In this document: positions 1 through 5,869 of the stretch, one piece after another
How the letters are laid out: each line of letters starts with the position of its first letter
Numbering within the stretch: the first letter of the stretch is position 1
Source: Oscillospiraceae bacterium
GTDB taxonomy: Bacteria > Bacillota > Clostridia > Oscillospirales > Ruminococcaceae
Length of the DNA stretch: 6,958 nt
Reading direction: 5' to 3'
Assembly (NCBI GenBank): GCA_017440425.1
Contig: JAFSHJ010000062.1
Coordinates: forward strand, 1-6,958
Made by a program: the position numbers and the translations under genes
The notes under the pieces: model-generated
What the model saw: the letters and a program-made list of their open reading frames with translations, nothing else
The model's database searches: none
Told to the model about the DNA's origin: nothing

Positions 1-320
1 AGGACGGCGTCTGCCGTATTCCCGGCACCAACCGCGGCACTTCCTTCTCCGTTGTCAACACCCACGGCTGGTTTGGCTATGAGATGAAGATAAGACCCCT
101 CGCCGCAAACACCGTTATCGTTACTGCAAAAGGCAGCAGCGGCAAAATAAACTTCAAACTCACCGTCAACGGTGAAGAATTTGAAGTGAAAGATGAGTTT
201 AACGGCAAAAAGCAGTTCTCCTTCACCTTTGAGGAAAAAGACGGCAGAGCTGCTGCGGATATCCAAATAGACCGCATCACGGGATATACACCCTTCATTT
301 ATGAAATAAAAATCAAATAA
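1..320 (+). CDS. C-terminal fragment of a probable carbohydrate-active enzyme (GH127-like C-terminal beta-sandwich)
   Basis: Only the last 105 codons are present. The reading frame is open from base 3 and runs to TAA at 318-320; the 5' part lies outside the window. The visible protein has alternating beta-strand character and no membrane segment. The stretch NTHGWFGYEMKIRP, followed by strands such as TVIVTAKG, KINFKLTVNGEEFEV and a closing PFIYEIKIK, resembles the C-terminal beta-sandwich of GH127-type beta-L-arabinofuranosidase-like proteins, where a GGWFSY-type motif precedes a strand-rich domain with an internal 'VDG'. This match is from memory of the family and no catalytic residue is in view, so another sugar-binding beta-sandwich is possible. 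A GH2 gene about 3.3 kb away supports a carbohydrate role weakly. The gene is closed by the hairpin at 334-366. Confidence 0.5.
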   Translation, partial: DGVCRIPGTNRGTSFSVVNTHGWFGYEMKIRPLAANTVIVTAKGSSGKINFKLTVNGEEFEVKDEFNGKKQFSFTFEEKDGRAAADIQIDRITGYTPFIYEIKIK

Positions 321-333
321 CAGCCACAAAACA

Positions 334-366
334 AAAGCTGCGGAAGAGCTAACCTTCCGCAGCTTT
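334..366. terminator. Bidirectional Rho-independent terminator between convergent genes
   Basis: A perfect 13-bp inverted repeat, AAAGCTGCGGAAG at 334-346 and CTTCCGCAGCTTT at 354-366, encloses a 7-nt loop. On the plus strand it is followed by a T-rich run (TTTAAATTTATTTTA); on the minus strand it is followed by TGTTTTGTGG. It lies between the stop codon of the plus-strand gene (320) and the stop codon of the minus-strand membrane-protein gene (376), so it can serve both. Confidence 0.9.
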
Positions 367-375
367 AAATTTATT

Positions 376-924
376 TTATTTAAATCTTCGCAAAAACTTT
401 GGTCTGAACCATTCCACATAGGCGGATATGAGTCTTGTTGTGGCAAAATCATAGACAATAAACACCAAATTGCCCAGTCCCAGCAGCACAAGAGCGGAAT
501 ATTTTCCGAATGCGCCCATCTCCGTGAGGATATCCGGCATCTGGAACACGAAAATTATCACCAGATATGCCGCAATTATGCAGATGTTGAAGCAAACCAC
601 TTTAAGCACATATTCCAGCACTCTCGGGCGGATGCGCTCCAAAAACAGTTTAAGGATCGGATAGTGACCGAAAAATGCCACAAACATCATTGCCGCTTCT
701 CTGTCCGGTGTGATGAATATTCCCAGAATGGATACAGCTAGATACACGAGCAGCGCCCATTTTGCGTTAGTCTCCACCACAACGATTATCATAAGTATTC
801 CAGAAAGCGCAGGCACAGCATAGGTTGCAAAGGGAAAAACACCTGTTAAAAACATAAACATGGTACACAGCGCCGCTATCATTCCGCAAAGCGCCATCTG
901 CGCACTTCGTTTCATCTTACCCAT
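376..924 (-). CDS. Small multi-pass membrane protein, third gene of the DUF5685/J-protein operon
   Basis: The product is 182 residues and hydrophobic, with about five or six predicted membrane segments (roughly residues 9-31, 33-51, 55-73, 77-92, 103-125 and 140-162) and a basic C-terminus ending FRPKFLRRFK. No catalytic motif was recognised. Length, segment number and the start (KMKRSAQMALCGMIAALC) recall the S components of ECF vitamin transporters, but no ligand-binding signature was seen, so this is only a possibility. The start chosen is ATG at 922-924, with GGGAG (936-940) 11 nt upstream. A TTG at 940-942 would add six residues but overlaps that ribosome-binding site; an ATG at 913-915 lies about 20 nt from it. 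The gene begins 30 nt after the J-protein stop and is the last gene before the terminator at 334-366. It could be a membrane anchor or a transporter for the operon. Confidence 0.8.
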   Translation of the reverse strand: MGKMKRSAQMALCGMIAALCTMFMFLTGVFPFATYAVPALSGILMIIVVVETNAKWALLVYLAVSILGIFITPDREAAMMFVAFFGHYPILKLFLERIRPRVLEYVLKVVCFNICIIAAYLVIIFVFQMPDILTEMGAFGKYSALVLLGLGNLVFIVYDFATTRLISAYVEWFRPKFLRRFK

Positions 925-935
925 ATCAAAAACTA

Positions 936-940
936 CTCCC
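936..940 (-). promoter_or_regulatory. Ribosome-binding site deciding the membrane-protein start
   Basis: GGGAG on the minus strand lies 11 nt before ATG at 922-924. The spacing is slightly long but better than for the alternative starts on either side. Confidence 0.5.
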
Positions 941-954
941 AAATTTTAATCGGT

Positions 955-1626
955 TCAGCAGCAGGAGATCAAGTCTCCGCCCATACACTCACAGCAGCAA
1001 TCCGCACACACAAGACCCGTGCAGATATCGCAGGAGGAACATCCCGATGCATTTCCCGTTGTTCTGTAACCGCCCTGACGGTCATAGGAATATGCACGGG
1101 CGCTGTTGCGCTGATATACAACTCTGTTGTATGCCTCTCGGTATTCCGGATTGCCGGGTTCCATATTCACAGCCAGTGAAAAATGGTTGAGTGCCTGCTC
1201 CAGCCAGCCTCTTTTATAGAGCACGCTGCCCTTGAGAAAATGCCACTCCGCATCTCTTGAGCTCTGCGGCACGCCTTCCAGCAGCTCTTCCGCCTCTGCA
1301 ATACGGTTTTGCGCTATAAGTCTTCTTATATCCGCAAACTGAGAAGATCCACCTCTGTAAGAGCTGTATCCGCCATAATAGCCGCCGCTTGAGTATCCGC
1401 CGGAGCTTCCGCCTGCCGCTTCTGCCCCGTTTTTGCGCATACGGTTTATCTCGTCATAAGCGTTGTTTATTTCAAGCATCTTTTCTCTTGCAAGATCAGC
1501 TAAGGGATCACCCACATAATTATCGGGATGATATTTCTTTGCCAGCTCACGGTATGCTTTTTTTATTTCCTTTTCTGTTGCATCGGGAGAAACGCCAAGC
1601 ACTTTATACGGATCGGAAACGCTCAT
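955..1626 (-). CDS. J-domain (DnaJ-like) protein with TPR-like region and cysteine-rich tail
   Basis: The product is 223 residues. Residues 5-64 are a J domain (DPYKVLGVSPDATEKEIKKAYR) with the HPD motif at 33-35 that stimulates an Hsp70/DnaK ATPase. Residues 67-95 are a Gly/Ser/Tyr-rich linker. Residues 97-172 look like two or more TPR-type helix pairs (IAEAEELLEGVP; GWLEQALNHFSLAVNMEPGNPEY). The last 29 residues hold ten cysteines (196, 199, 202, 207, 210-212, 214, 222, 223). The canonical DnaJ zinc finger with CxxCxGxG repeats and the substrate-binding C-terminal domains are absent, so this is a specialised J protein and not housekeeping DnaJ. The start is ATG at 1624-1626 with AAAGGA six bases upstream; a GTG at 1639-1641 lies upstream of and abuts that site and is rejected. 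The gene is the middle one of three, 54 nt after the DUF5685 gene. Its target protein is unknown; the flanking gene products are reasonable guesses. Confidence 0.9.
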   Translation of the reverse strand: MSVSDPYKVLGVSPDATEKEIKKAYRELAKKYHPDNYVGDPLADLAREKMLEINNAYDEINRMRKNGAEAAGGSSGGYSSGGYYGGYSSYRGGSSQFADIRRLIAQNRIAEAEELLEGVPQSSRDAEWHFLKGSVLYKRGWLEQALNHFSLAVNMEPGNPEYREAYNRVVYQRNSARAYSYDRQGGYRTTGNASGCSSCDICTGLVCADCCCECMGGDLISCC

Positions 1627-1632
1627 TTTTCT

Positions 1633-1638
1633 TCCTTT
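1633..1638 (-). promoter_or_regulatory. Ribosome-binding site of the J-protein gene
   Basis: AAAGGA on the minus strand is 6 nt from ATG at 1624-1626. It lies just inside the longer GTG-initiated reading, which argues against that longer start. Confidence 0.75.
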
Positions 1639-1680
1639 CACATCGTTTCAAATGCTGTTCTTATCTGCGGCAAAACCGCA

Positions 1681-2544
1681 TTATATCTCTGCTGTGACGT
1701 TTTTTTCTCCGTCACTAAACTTTTTCAATATTGTATCCGCTCTGTTTTTGAGTCCGAGTTCAACAATGTTTTCCAATATCTCGCCGTATCGGTTCACTTC
1801 AAGCAGAGCATAAGCCGCCTGTATCTCCGCTATGGTCAGATACAAGGCACCTTCGGTAGAGTTTTTGTCTGCCGCATTGCTGTTTATCAAAGGATTGAAG
1901 CTGCCTTTTTTGATATCTTCTTCCAAATCGTCGCAGGCATCGCAGAGATAGACATATCTTCCAACGAGATATCCCATTCGCTCAAGCACACGGCTTTGAG
2001 CTTCTTTGCCGTTTGACAGCAGCAGGAACACCTTTGCCATTGCCGCCGCTGTGGGCTCTGCCGCCTCGTCGAGACCCGCACCGTTCTCCTCAGCTTCACG
2101 CTGCTTTAACATCATCTCCGCAAAGGCTTCATCCACCGTCGGCTGTCTTTTTGCGGCTTTCTTTCGTGAGCTTGCCGCAAACGGCATCATCATCCACCAA
2201 AGCGGTCTCTCCCACCAACGGCCGTCTGCTATGTTATCCTTCACTTTGAAATACATAGCTATTGCAGCCGCATCGGCGCTGAAAAGAAGAGCCTCATCCG
2301 ATGTGCAGCACATCTTCTTTTTGAGCGGGTTTGCAAAGCAGGCACACTTTTTAAAAGAGGGACAATTCTCCTGCGTTGCCATATGCAGCATTGCCAAAAA
2401 CACAAAATCGTAGCTCAGTGTAAACCTTGCGGCAACTCCGAAGGCGCTTCCCAGCTTGTGGCACAGCCCGCAATATATTGCATTGTAAATTTCGAACTCT
2501 TTAACCTTAAGTTCAGGTTTTAAAGGTCTGACATAGCCAAACAA
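1681..2544 (-). CDS. DUF5685 family protein, function unknown; Asp-rich motifs suggest an all-helical terpenoid-synthase-like fold
   Basis: The product is 287 residues, largely helical and without a signal peptide. The N-terminus MFGYVRPLKPELKVKEFE and the CGLC motif (Cys25/Cys28) are what I recall for DUF5685, a family with no established function. Further cysteines are at 61, 67, 69, 79, 80, 201 and 204. Two acidic motifs stand out: D103NIAD107, and D202ACDDLEED210 preceded by GRYVYLC and followed by KKGSFNPL. Their spacing of about 100 residues in a helical protein resembles the paired Asp-rich metal sites of class I isoprenoid synthases; that link is inference. A hydrophobic Trp/Met-rich patch (RWWERPLWWMMMPF, 109-122) lies between them. 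The start is TTG at 2542-2544, supported by AAAGGGG 7 nt upstream and by the family-like N-terminus; an ATG at 2559-2561 is in another frame. It is the first gene of the operon, preceded by a strong promoter. Confidence 0.85.
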   Translation of the reverse strand: MFGYVRPLKPELKVKEFEIYNAIYCGLCHKLGSAFGVAARFTLSYDFVFLAMLHMATQENCPSFKKCACFANPLKKKMCCTSDEALLFSADAAAIAMYFKVKDNIADGRWWERPLWWMMMPFAASSRKKAAKRQPTVDEAFAEMMLKQREAEENGAGLDEAAEPTAAAMAKVFLLLSNGKEAQSRVLERMGYLVGRYVYLCDACDDLEEDIKKGSFNPLINSNAADKNSTEGALYLTIAEIQAAYALLEVNRYGEILENIVELGLKNRADTILKKFSDGEKNVTAEI

Positions 2545-2551
2545 GCGATAA

Positions 2552-2558
2552 CCCCTTT
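2552..2558 (-). promoter_or_regulatory. Ribosome-binding site supporting a TTG start for the DUF5685 gene
   Basis: AAAGGGG on the minus strand lies 7 nt upstream of TTG at 2542-2544. No in-frame ATG or GTG is better placed, so the rare start codon appears genuine. Confidence 0.75.
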
Positions 2559-2568
2559 CATATCAAAT

Positions 2569-2597
2569 ATTGTACCGCAAATTTATGGATATTTCAA
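2569..2597 (-). promoter_or_regulatory. Sigma-A-type promoter of the DUF5685 operon
   Basis: On the minus strand, TTGAAA (2592-2597) and TACAAT (2569-2574) are separated by exactly 17 nt; each differs from consensus at one position. Transcription would start near 2562, giving a 5' leader of under 20 nt before the TTG start, too short for a riboswitch. The operon thus appears to have its own promoter and does not depend on read-through from the araC-type gene upstream. Confidence 0.75.
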
Positions 2598-2599
2598 TT

Positions 2600-2640
2600 A
2601 AAAAACTGTAAACAGCAGTTGTACATTAGTTAACAACTGC
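2600..2640 (-). terminator. Possible terminator of the AraC-type gene, with two overlapping hairpins
   Basis: Downstream of the regulator's stop codon (2676) the minus strand holds an 8-bp stem, GCAGTTGT (2633-2640) with ACAACTGC (2615-2622), loop 10 nt. A second, weaker stem can form between AACTG (within the right arm of the first) and CAGTT (2604-2608), which runs directly into a T tract (six T at 2600-2605). The two hairpins cannot form together. The second has the terminator layout but only 5 bp, so termination here is plausible and not certain. The inverted repeat also lies just upstream of the DUF5685 promoter and might instead be a protein-binding site. Confidence 0.4.
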
Positions 2641-2675
2641 AGATATTGCGGCTTTTTACGCTTCATAAAACCGCT

Positions 2676-3485
2676 TCAGTCATTTTTCCTGCGGTATTCT
2701 CTCGGCGACATATTAAACCGTTTCTTAAAAAGTCCCGAAAAATAGTGCTCATCCTGAAAGCCGACCTGATAGGCTATCTCCTTTATAAGCATATTTGTGT
2801 TGCGTAAAAGCTCTTTGGAAAGCTTGAACCTCTGCTCCAAAAAATAATCGTAAGGGGTTTGCCCATATGCTTTTTTGAATATTCTTATTGTCTGTGAGTT
2901 GCTTTTATAGATAAGCTTTGCAAGCTCGCCGATATCGAACTCCTTCCAGTAGTTTTTGTCGATATAGTTTTTCATCACTGCTGCTTCGCTCTGCTTTATA
3001 TCCTCCTCTTTGTTGTATATCCTTGAAAGCTTTTGCATAATCTCGTGGAAGATAACCGCTATCCTGCGGTTTGTCTCGTCTGCATCTCCGCCCTCTTTGC
3101 AAAGCGCCACGGCCCTCTCCCAATATTCACCAAGAGGTGCATTCTCAATTACCACGGCATTTTCAAGTCCGTATTCATTTATCAGTGCGCCGCACAAACT
3201 ACCGCCCAAATTCATCCATATCTTCACCCAGGGCTCTTCCGCATCGGAATAATACTCCTGATCGTGGCCCTCTCCAAGGATATACACATCACCCTTTTTT
3301 GCACGAAACTTTTTGCCGTCCAGCATCACCGTGCCGCTGCCTTCAATTATATATTCAATGCAGGTTATCGGAGAGTTTTTGCGGTTTATATAATAGCTTG
3401 CATCGCAATAGGATATTCCCGCCATCATCACATGGAACACCGGATCCCTGTTAAAGCCGTATACGCTGTAGATATCTTCCCTCAT
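2676..3485 (-). CDS. AraC-family transcriptional regulator with N-terminal cupin sensor domain
   Basis: The product is 269 residues, a typical size for two-domain AraC sugar regulators. Residues about 15-100 form a cupin-like ligand-sensing domain (CIEYIIEGSGTVMLDGKKF, then KKGDVYIL and GHDQEYYSD). Residues about 184-267 carry the paired helix-turn-helix DNA-binding domain, with the family signature in the second HTH: IKEIAYQVGFQDEHYFSGLF followed by KKRFNMSPREYRR. The start is ATG at 3483-3485, with AGAGGA (3493-3498) 7 nt upstream; an ATG at 3519-3521 gives 281 residues but has no good ribosome-binding site, and one at 3489-3491 is too close to the AGAGGA site. The gene is divergent from the GH2 gene across a 117-bp region with overlapping promoters, the usual arrangement for a regulator and its target. 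The inducer is probably a sugar related to the GH2 substrate; its identity cannot be read from the sequence. Confidence 0.93.
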   Translation of the reverse strand: MREDIYSVYGFNRDPVFHVMMAGISYCDASYYINRKNSPITCIEYIIEGSGTVMLDGKKFRAKKGDVYILGEGHDQEYYSDAEEPWVKIWMNLGGSLCGALINEYGLENAVVIENAPLGEYWERAVALCKEGGDADETNRRIAVIFHEIMQKLSRIYNKEEDIKQSEAAVMKNYIDKNYWKEFDIGELAKLIYKSNSQTIRIFKKAYGQTPYDYFLEQRFKLSKELLRNTNMLIKEIAYQVGFQDEHYFSGLFKKRFNMSPREYRRKND

Positions 3486-3492
3486 GCTCATT

Positions 3493-3498
3493 TCCTCT
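3493..3498 (-). promoter_or_regulatory. Ribosome-binding site deciding the AraC-type start
   Basis: AGAGGA on the minus strand is 7 nt from ATG at 3483-3485 and lies inside the longer reading that begins at 3521. Confidence 0.65.
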
Positions 3499-3520
3499 AC
3501 TTTTACGCTTAAATCACACA

Positions 3521-3549
3521 TTTACTAAGCTCAATTATAGCACTATAAT
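3521..3549 (+). promoter_or_regulatory. Candidate promoter of the GH2 gene
   Basis: TTTACT (3521-3526; four of six matches to the -35 consensus) is 17 nt from a perfect TATAAT (3544-3549). Transcription would begin near 3556, leaving a leader of about 47 nt. The weak -35 element fits a promoter that needs an activator such as the divergent AraC-type protein. Another TATAAT at 3574-3579 has no recognisable -35 at 16-18 nt. Confidence 0.5.
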
Positions 3550-3550
3550 T
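3533..3550. repeat. 8-bp inverted repeat holding both divergent -10 elements
   Basis: AATTATAG (3533-3540) and CTATAATT (3543-3550) are perfect inverted copies separated by CA. Each arm contains one -10 element, the left for the regulator and the right for the GH2 gene. The symmetry may be only the consequence of two back-to-back TATAAT boxes, or may also be an operator. Confidence 0.7.
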
Positions 3551-3562
3551 AACTTATGTAAA
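3534..3562 (-). promoter_or_regulatory. Promoter of the AraC-type regulator gene
   Basis: On the minus strand TTTACA (3557-3562; five of six matches) and a perfect TATAAT (3534-3539) are 17 nt apart. Transcription would start near 3527, about 40 nt before the chosen ATG. It is stronger by consensus than the opposing GH2 promoter and covers almost the same bases. Confidence 0.7.
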
Positions 3563-3602
3563 CACATTAGGTTTATAATTTCAATATTAAGGAGCTGTTG
3601 AT

Positions 3603-5333
3603 ATGAATAACATTCCCCGACCCGAGCATCCCAATCCCCAGTGGGAACGTGCCAACTGGACAAACCTTAACGGCACCTGGGAATTTGACTTTGATTTCGG
3701 CCGCACCGCACGCGACCGTAAGCTCTATGAGAGCACCGAAAAACTGAGCAAAGAGATCATCGTTCCCTTCTGCCCCGAAAGCAAGCTCTCCGGCATTGAA
3801 TATGTGGATTTCATTCCCGCCGTCTGCTATCGCCGCAGCTTTGAAGTCTCCGAGGCCGACCTTAACGGCAGAGTTGTTCTCCACTTTGGCGCTGTGGATT
3901 ACCAGACCTACGTATATATCAACGGTGTTCTTGCAGGCACCCACACCGGCGGCTACACCTCCTTTGAGTTTGATATCACAAGCCTCGTAAAAGTTGGCGA
4001 AAACACTCTTTTCGTTCACGCTGAAGACGATTGCCGCAAAGGTATTCCCTCCGGAAAACAGTCCAAGCTTTACTATTCCCACGCTTGTGACTACACCCAC
4101 ACCACCGGCATCTGGCAGACAGTATGGCTTGAGAAAACACCTAAGGCATACATTAAAAAGGCAAAATATTATCCCGATATCGAAACAAACTCCCTCACCG
4201 TCATTGGTGAAGTTGTTGGCAACGGCGTTCTCGAGATAAAGAGCAGCTTTGAAGGCAGACCTACCGGCAGCGTAAAATTCAATGCCTACGGCGGCGCTTT
4301 CACCGCACACATCGCCCTCACCGAGACTCATCTTTGGGATCTTGGCTGCGGAAACCTCTATGACCTTGAGCTCACCTTCGGCGAAGACACCGTAAAGAGT
4401 TATTTTGGTCTCAGAAACGTCCGTCTGGAAGGCATGAAGTTTATGCTCAACAACCGCAGCGTTTTCCAGCGCACAGTTCTTGACAAGGGCTTCTATCCCG
4501 ATGGAATCTACACCGCTCCCACCGAAGCCGACCTCATCAACGATATCGTCATTTCTATGGGACTTGGCTTTAACGGCGCACGTCTCCACGAAAAAGTTTT
4601 CGAGGCTCGTTTCCTCTATCACTGCGACAAGATGGGCTATATGGTTTGGGGTGAATATCCCAACTGGGGCTTTGACCACACTGCACTCAACGCAACAGAG
4701 GTTTATCTCAGAGAGTGGTCCGAGGCTGTTGAACGCGACTTCAACCATCCCGCAATCATCGGTTGGTGCCCCTTCAACGAGACCTTCTGCTATCTTGAGA
4801 GAAAAGAAAAGACTTTCCTCATGTCCACCATCTACGATTACAACAAGACTGTTGACCCCACCCGTGTTGTAATTGATACCAGCGGCTATCTCCACGTTAA
4901 GACAGATGTCTACGATCTCCACGATTACGAGCAGGATCCCGAGATCTTTAAGTCTCACTATGATATGCTGGTTACAGAAGGCAAGCTCTATGACTACATG
5001 AACGACAACAAGATCGAGCGCGGACTGGACAACCAGACCTATGAAGGACAGCCTGTGTTTATGAGCGAATACGGCGGCATCCGCTGGAACCCCAACGATG
5101 ATAGAGGCTGGGGTTACGGTCAGGCTCCCACCACCGAGGAAGAATTCCTCAACCGCTACAAGGGTCTTGCCGATGCTCTGCTGGATAACCCCAAGATCAT
5201 GGGTCTTTGCTACACCCAGCTCTATGATATAGAGCAGGAAGTCAACGGTCTTTACACCTACGACAGAAAACCCAAGTTTGATCCCGAAATTCTCAAAGCT
5301 TTCCTCACACGCAAAGCTGCAATTGAAGACTGA
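3603..5333 (+). CDS. Glycoside hydrolase family 2 enzyme, cytoplasmic, substrate not determined
   Basis: The product is 576 residues, compact for GH2. It begins with HPNPQWERANWTNLNGTWEF, a common opening of these enzymes. Residues about 10-177 form the sugar-binding jelly roll, ending in GIWQTVWLE (169-177); about 178-268 the immunoglobulin-like domain; about 270-570 the TIM barrel. The family's catalytic pair is visible: acid/base Glu393 in GWCPFNETF, following the usual Asn, and nucleophile Glu489 in MSEYGG. There is no signal peptide, so it acts on imported oligosaccharides. GH2 covers beta-galactosidase, beta-glucuronidase, beta-mannosidase, arabinosidases and others; the sequence read here does not decide between them. 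The ATG is preceded by AAGGAG (3589-3594), 8 nt away. The codons are rich in C-ending forms, and TTA, CTA and TCA are not used, unlike the neighbouring minus-strand genes. Regulation is probably by the divergent AraC-type protein. Transcription ends at the 5338-5381 hairpin. Confidence 0.95.
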   Translation: MNNIPRPEHPNPQWERANWTNLNGTWEFDFDFGRTARDRKLYESTEKLSKEIIVPFCPESKLSGIEYVDFIPAVCYRRSFEVSEADLNGRVVLHFGAVDYQTYVYINGVLAGTHTGGYTSFEFDITSLVKVGENTLFVHAEDDCRKGIPSGKQSKLYYSHACDYTHTTGIWQTVWLEKTPKAYIKKAKYYPDIETNSLTVIGEVVGNGVLEIKSSFEGRPTGSVKFNAYGGAFTAHIALTETHLWDLGCGNLYDLELTFGEDTVKSYFGLRNVRLEGMKFMLNNRSVFQRTVLDKGFYPDGIYTAPTEADLINDIVISMGLGFNGARLHEKVFEARFLYHCDKMGYMVWGEYPNWGFDHTALNATEVYLREWSEAVERDFNHPAIIGWCPFNETFCYLERKEKTFLMSTIYDYNKTVDPTRVVIDTSGYLHVKTDVYDLHDYEQDPEIFKSHYDMLVTEGKLYDYMNDNKIERGLDNQTYEGQPVFMSEYGGIRWNPNDDRGWGYGQAPTTEEEFLNRYKGLADALLDNPKIMGLCYTQLYDIEQEVNGLYTYDRKPKFDPEILKAFLTRKAAIED

Positions 5334-5337
5334 TACA

Positions 5338-5381
5338 CATAATAAATATCCCACCGCAAACGCGGTGGGATATTTATTATG
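5338..5381. terminator. 20-bp perfect hairpin, bidirectional terminator between GH2 and rlmH
   Basis: The arms at 5338-5357 and 5362-5381 are perfectly complementary over 20 bp around an AAAC loop. The loop-proximal half (TCCCACCGC/GCGGTGGGA) is GC-rich and the base is AT-rich, so on either strand the GC stem is followed by ATTTATTATG, a U-rich tail. It starts 4 nt after the GH2 stop codon and ends 1 nt before the rlmH stop codon. Confidence 0.93.
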
Positions 5382-5382
5382 C

Positions 5383-5862
5383 TTATTTATGATATTTTCC
5401 GCCTGATGATATCTGAAAAGCTCTGTATATCTGCTCCAACAGCAGCACCCGTGCCAGCTGATGCGGGAAGGTCATATCCGACATTGAAATTTTGAATTTT
5501 GCTGCCGCTTTAACCTTGTTTGCCAAACCGAATGAGCTTCCGATAACAAAGCTTATGGAGCTTGTGCCGTTAAGCGCCACCGAATTTATCTTCTGTGAAA
5601 GCCCGGGAGATGTCACCTTGCTGCCCTCAATGCACATTGCAATTATGTAAGAGTTGTCTGCAGCAGAGAGAATGGCCGTACCCTCCGCATCCAGTGCCGC
5701 ATCTATCTGCGCCTGAGAGGGGTTATCCGGCAGTTTTTTCTCGTCCAGCTCCACCACATTTATCCTGCAATATCCGCCGAGTCGCTTTATATATTCCGCA
5801 CAGCCCTCACGGAGCCACTTTTCTTTAAGCTTTCCCACGCATATAACGTTTACAGTAAGCAC
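5383..5862 (-). CDS. rlmH: 23S rRNA (pseudouridine-1915-N3)-methyltransferase RlmH
   Basis: RlmH is a small SPOUT-class methyltransferase that methylates N3 of pseudouridine 1915 in helix 69 of 23S rRNA on assembled 70S ribosomes, using S-adenosylmethionine; it acts as a homodimer. The 159 residues match the family's length. Recognised features are the N-terminal VICVGKLKEKW and AEYIKRLGGY, the cofactor loop FVIGSSFGL (105-113), MTFPHQLARVLLLEQIYRAF, and the C-terminal YHK. Two positions differ from what I recall as usual: Ser109 replaces the second glycine of the IGGS loop, and the end reads SGGKYHK instead of a GEPYHK- or GEAYHK-like end. The start is GTG at 5860-5862, supported by a perfect AGGAGG 7 nt upstream. 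The walJ stop codon overlaps this ribosome-binding site, so the two are probably translationally coupled. Confidence 0.96.
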   Translation of the reverse strand: MLTVNVICVGKLKEKWLREGCAEYIKRLGGYCRINVVELDEKKLPDNPSQAQIDAALDAEGTAILSAADNSYIIAMCIEGSKVTSPGLSQKINSVALNGTSSISFVIGSSFGLANKVKAAAKFKISMSDMTFPHQLARVLLLEQIYRAFQISSGGKYHK

Positions 5863-5869
5863 CGCTGCA

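Noticed and set aside
1528..2016. A 162-codon open frame on the plus strand
   Set aside because: It runs opposite the end of the DUF5685 gene and the start of the J-protein gene, both of which have recognisable domains and ribosome-binding sites.
3557..3570. Possible catabolite-control (cre) site upstream of GH2
   Set aside because: TGTAAACACATTAG lacks the central CG and the right half of the cre consensus.
3573..5354. A 593-codon open frame on the minus strand opposite GH2
   Set aside because: It is codon-aligned with the GH2 gene, which has clear catalytic motifs, and has no ribosome-binding site or recognisable domain. Its openness follows from the absence of TTA, CTA and TCA codons in GH2.
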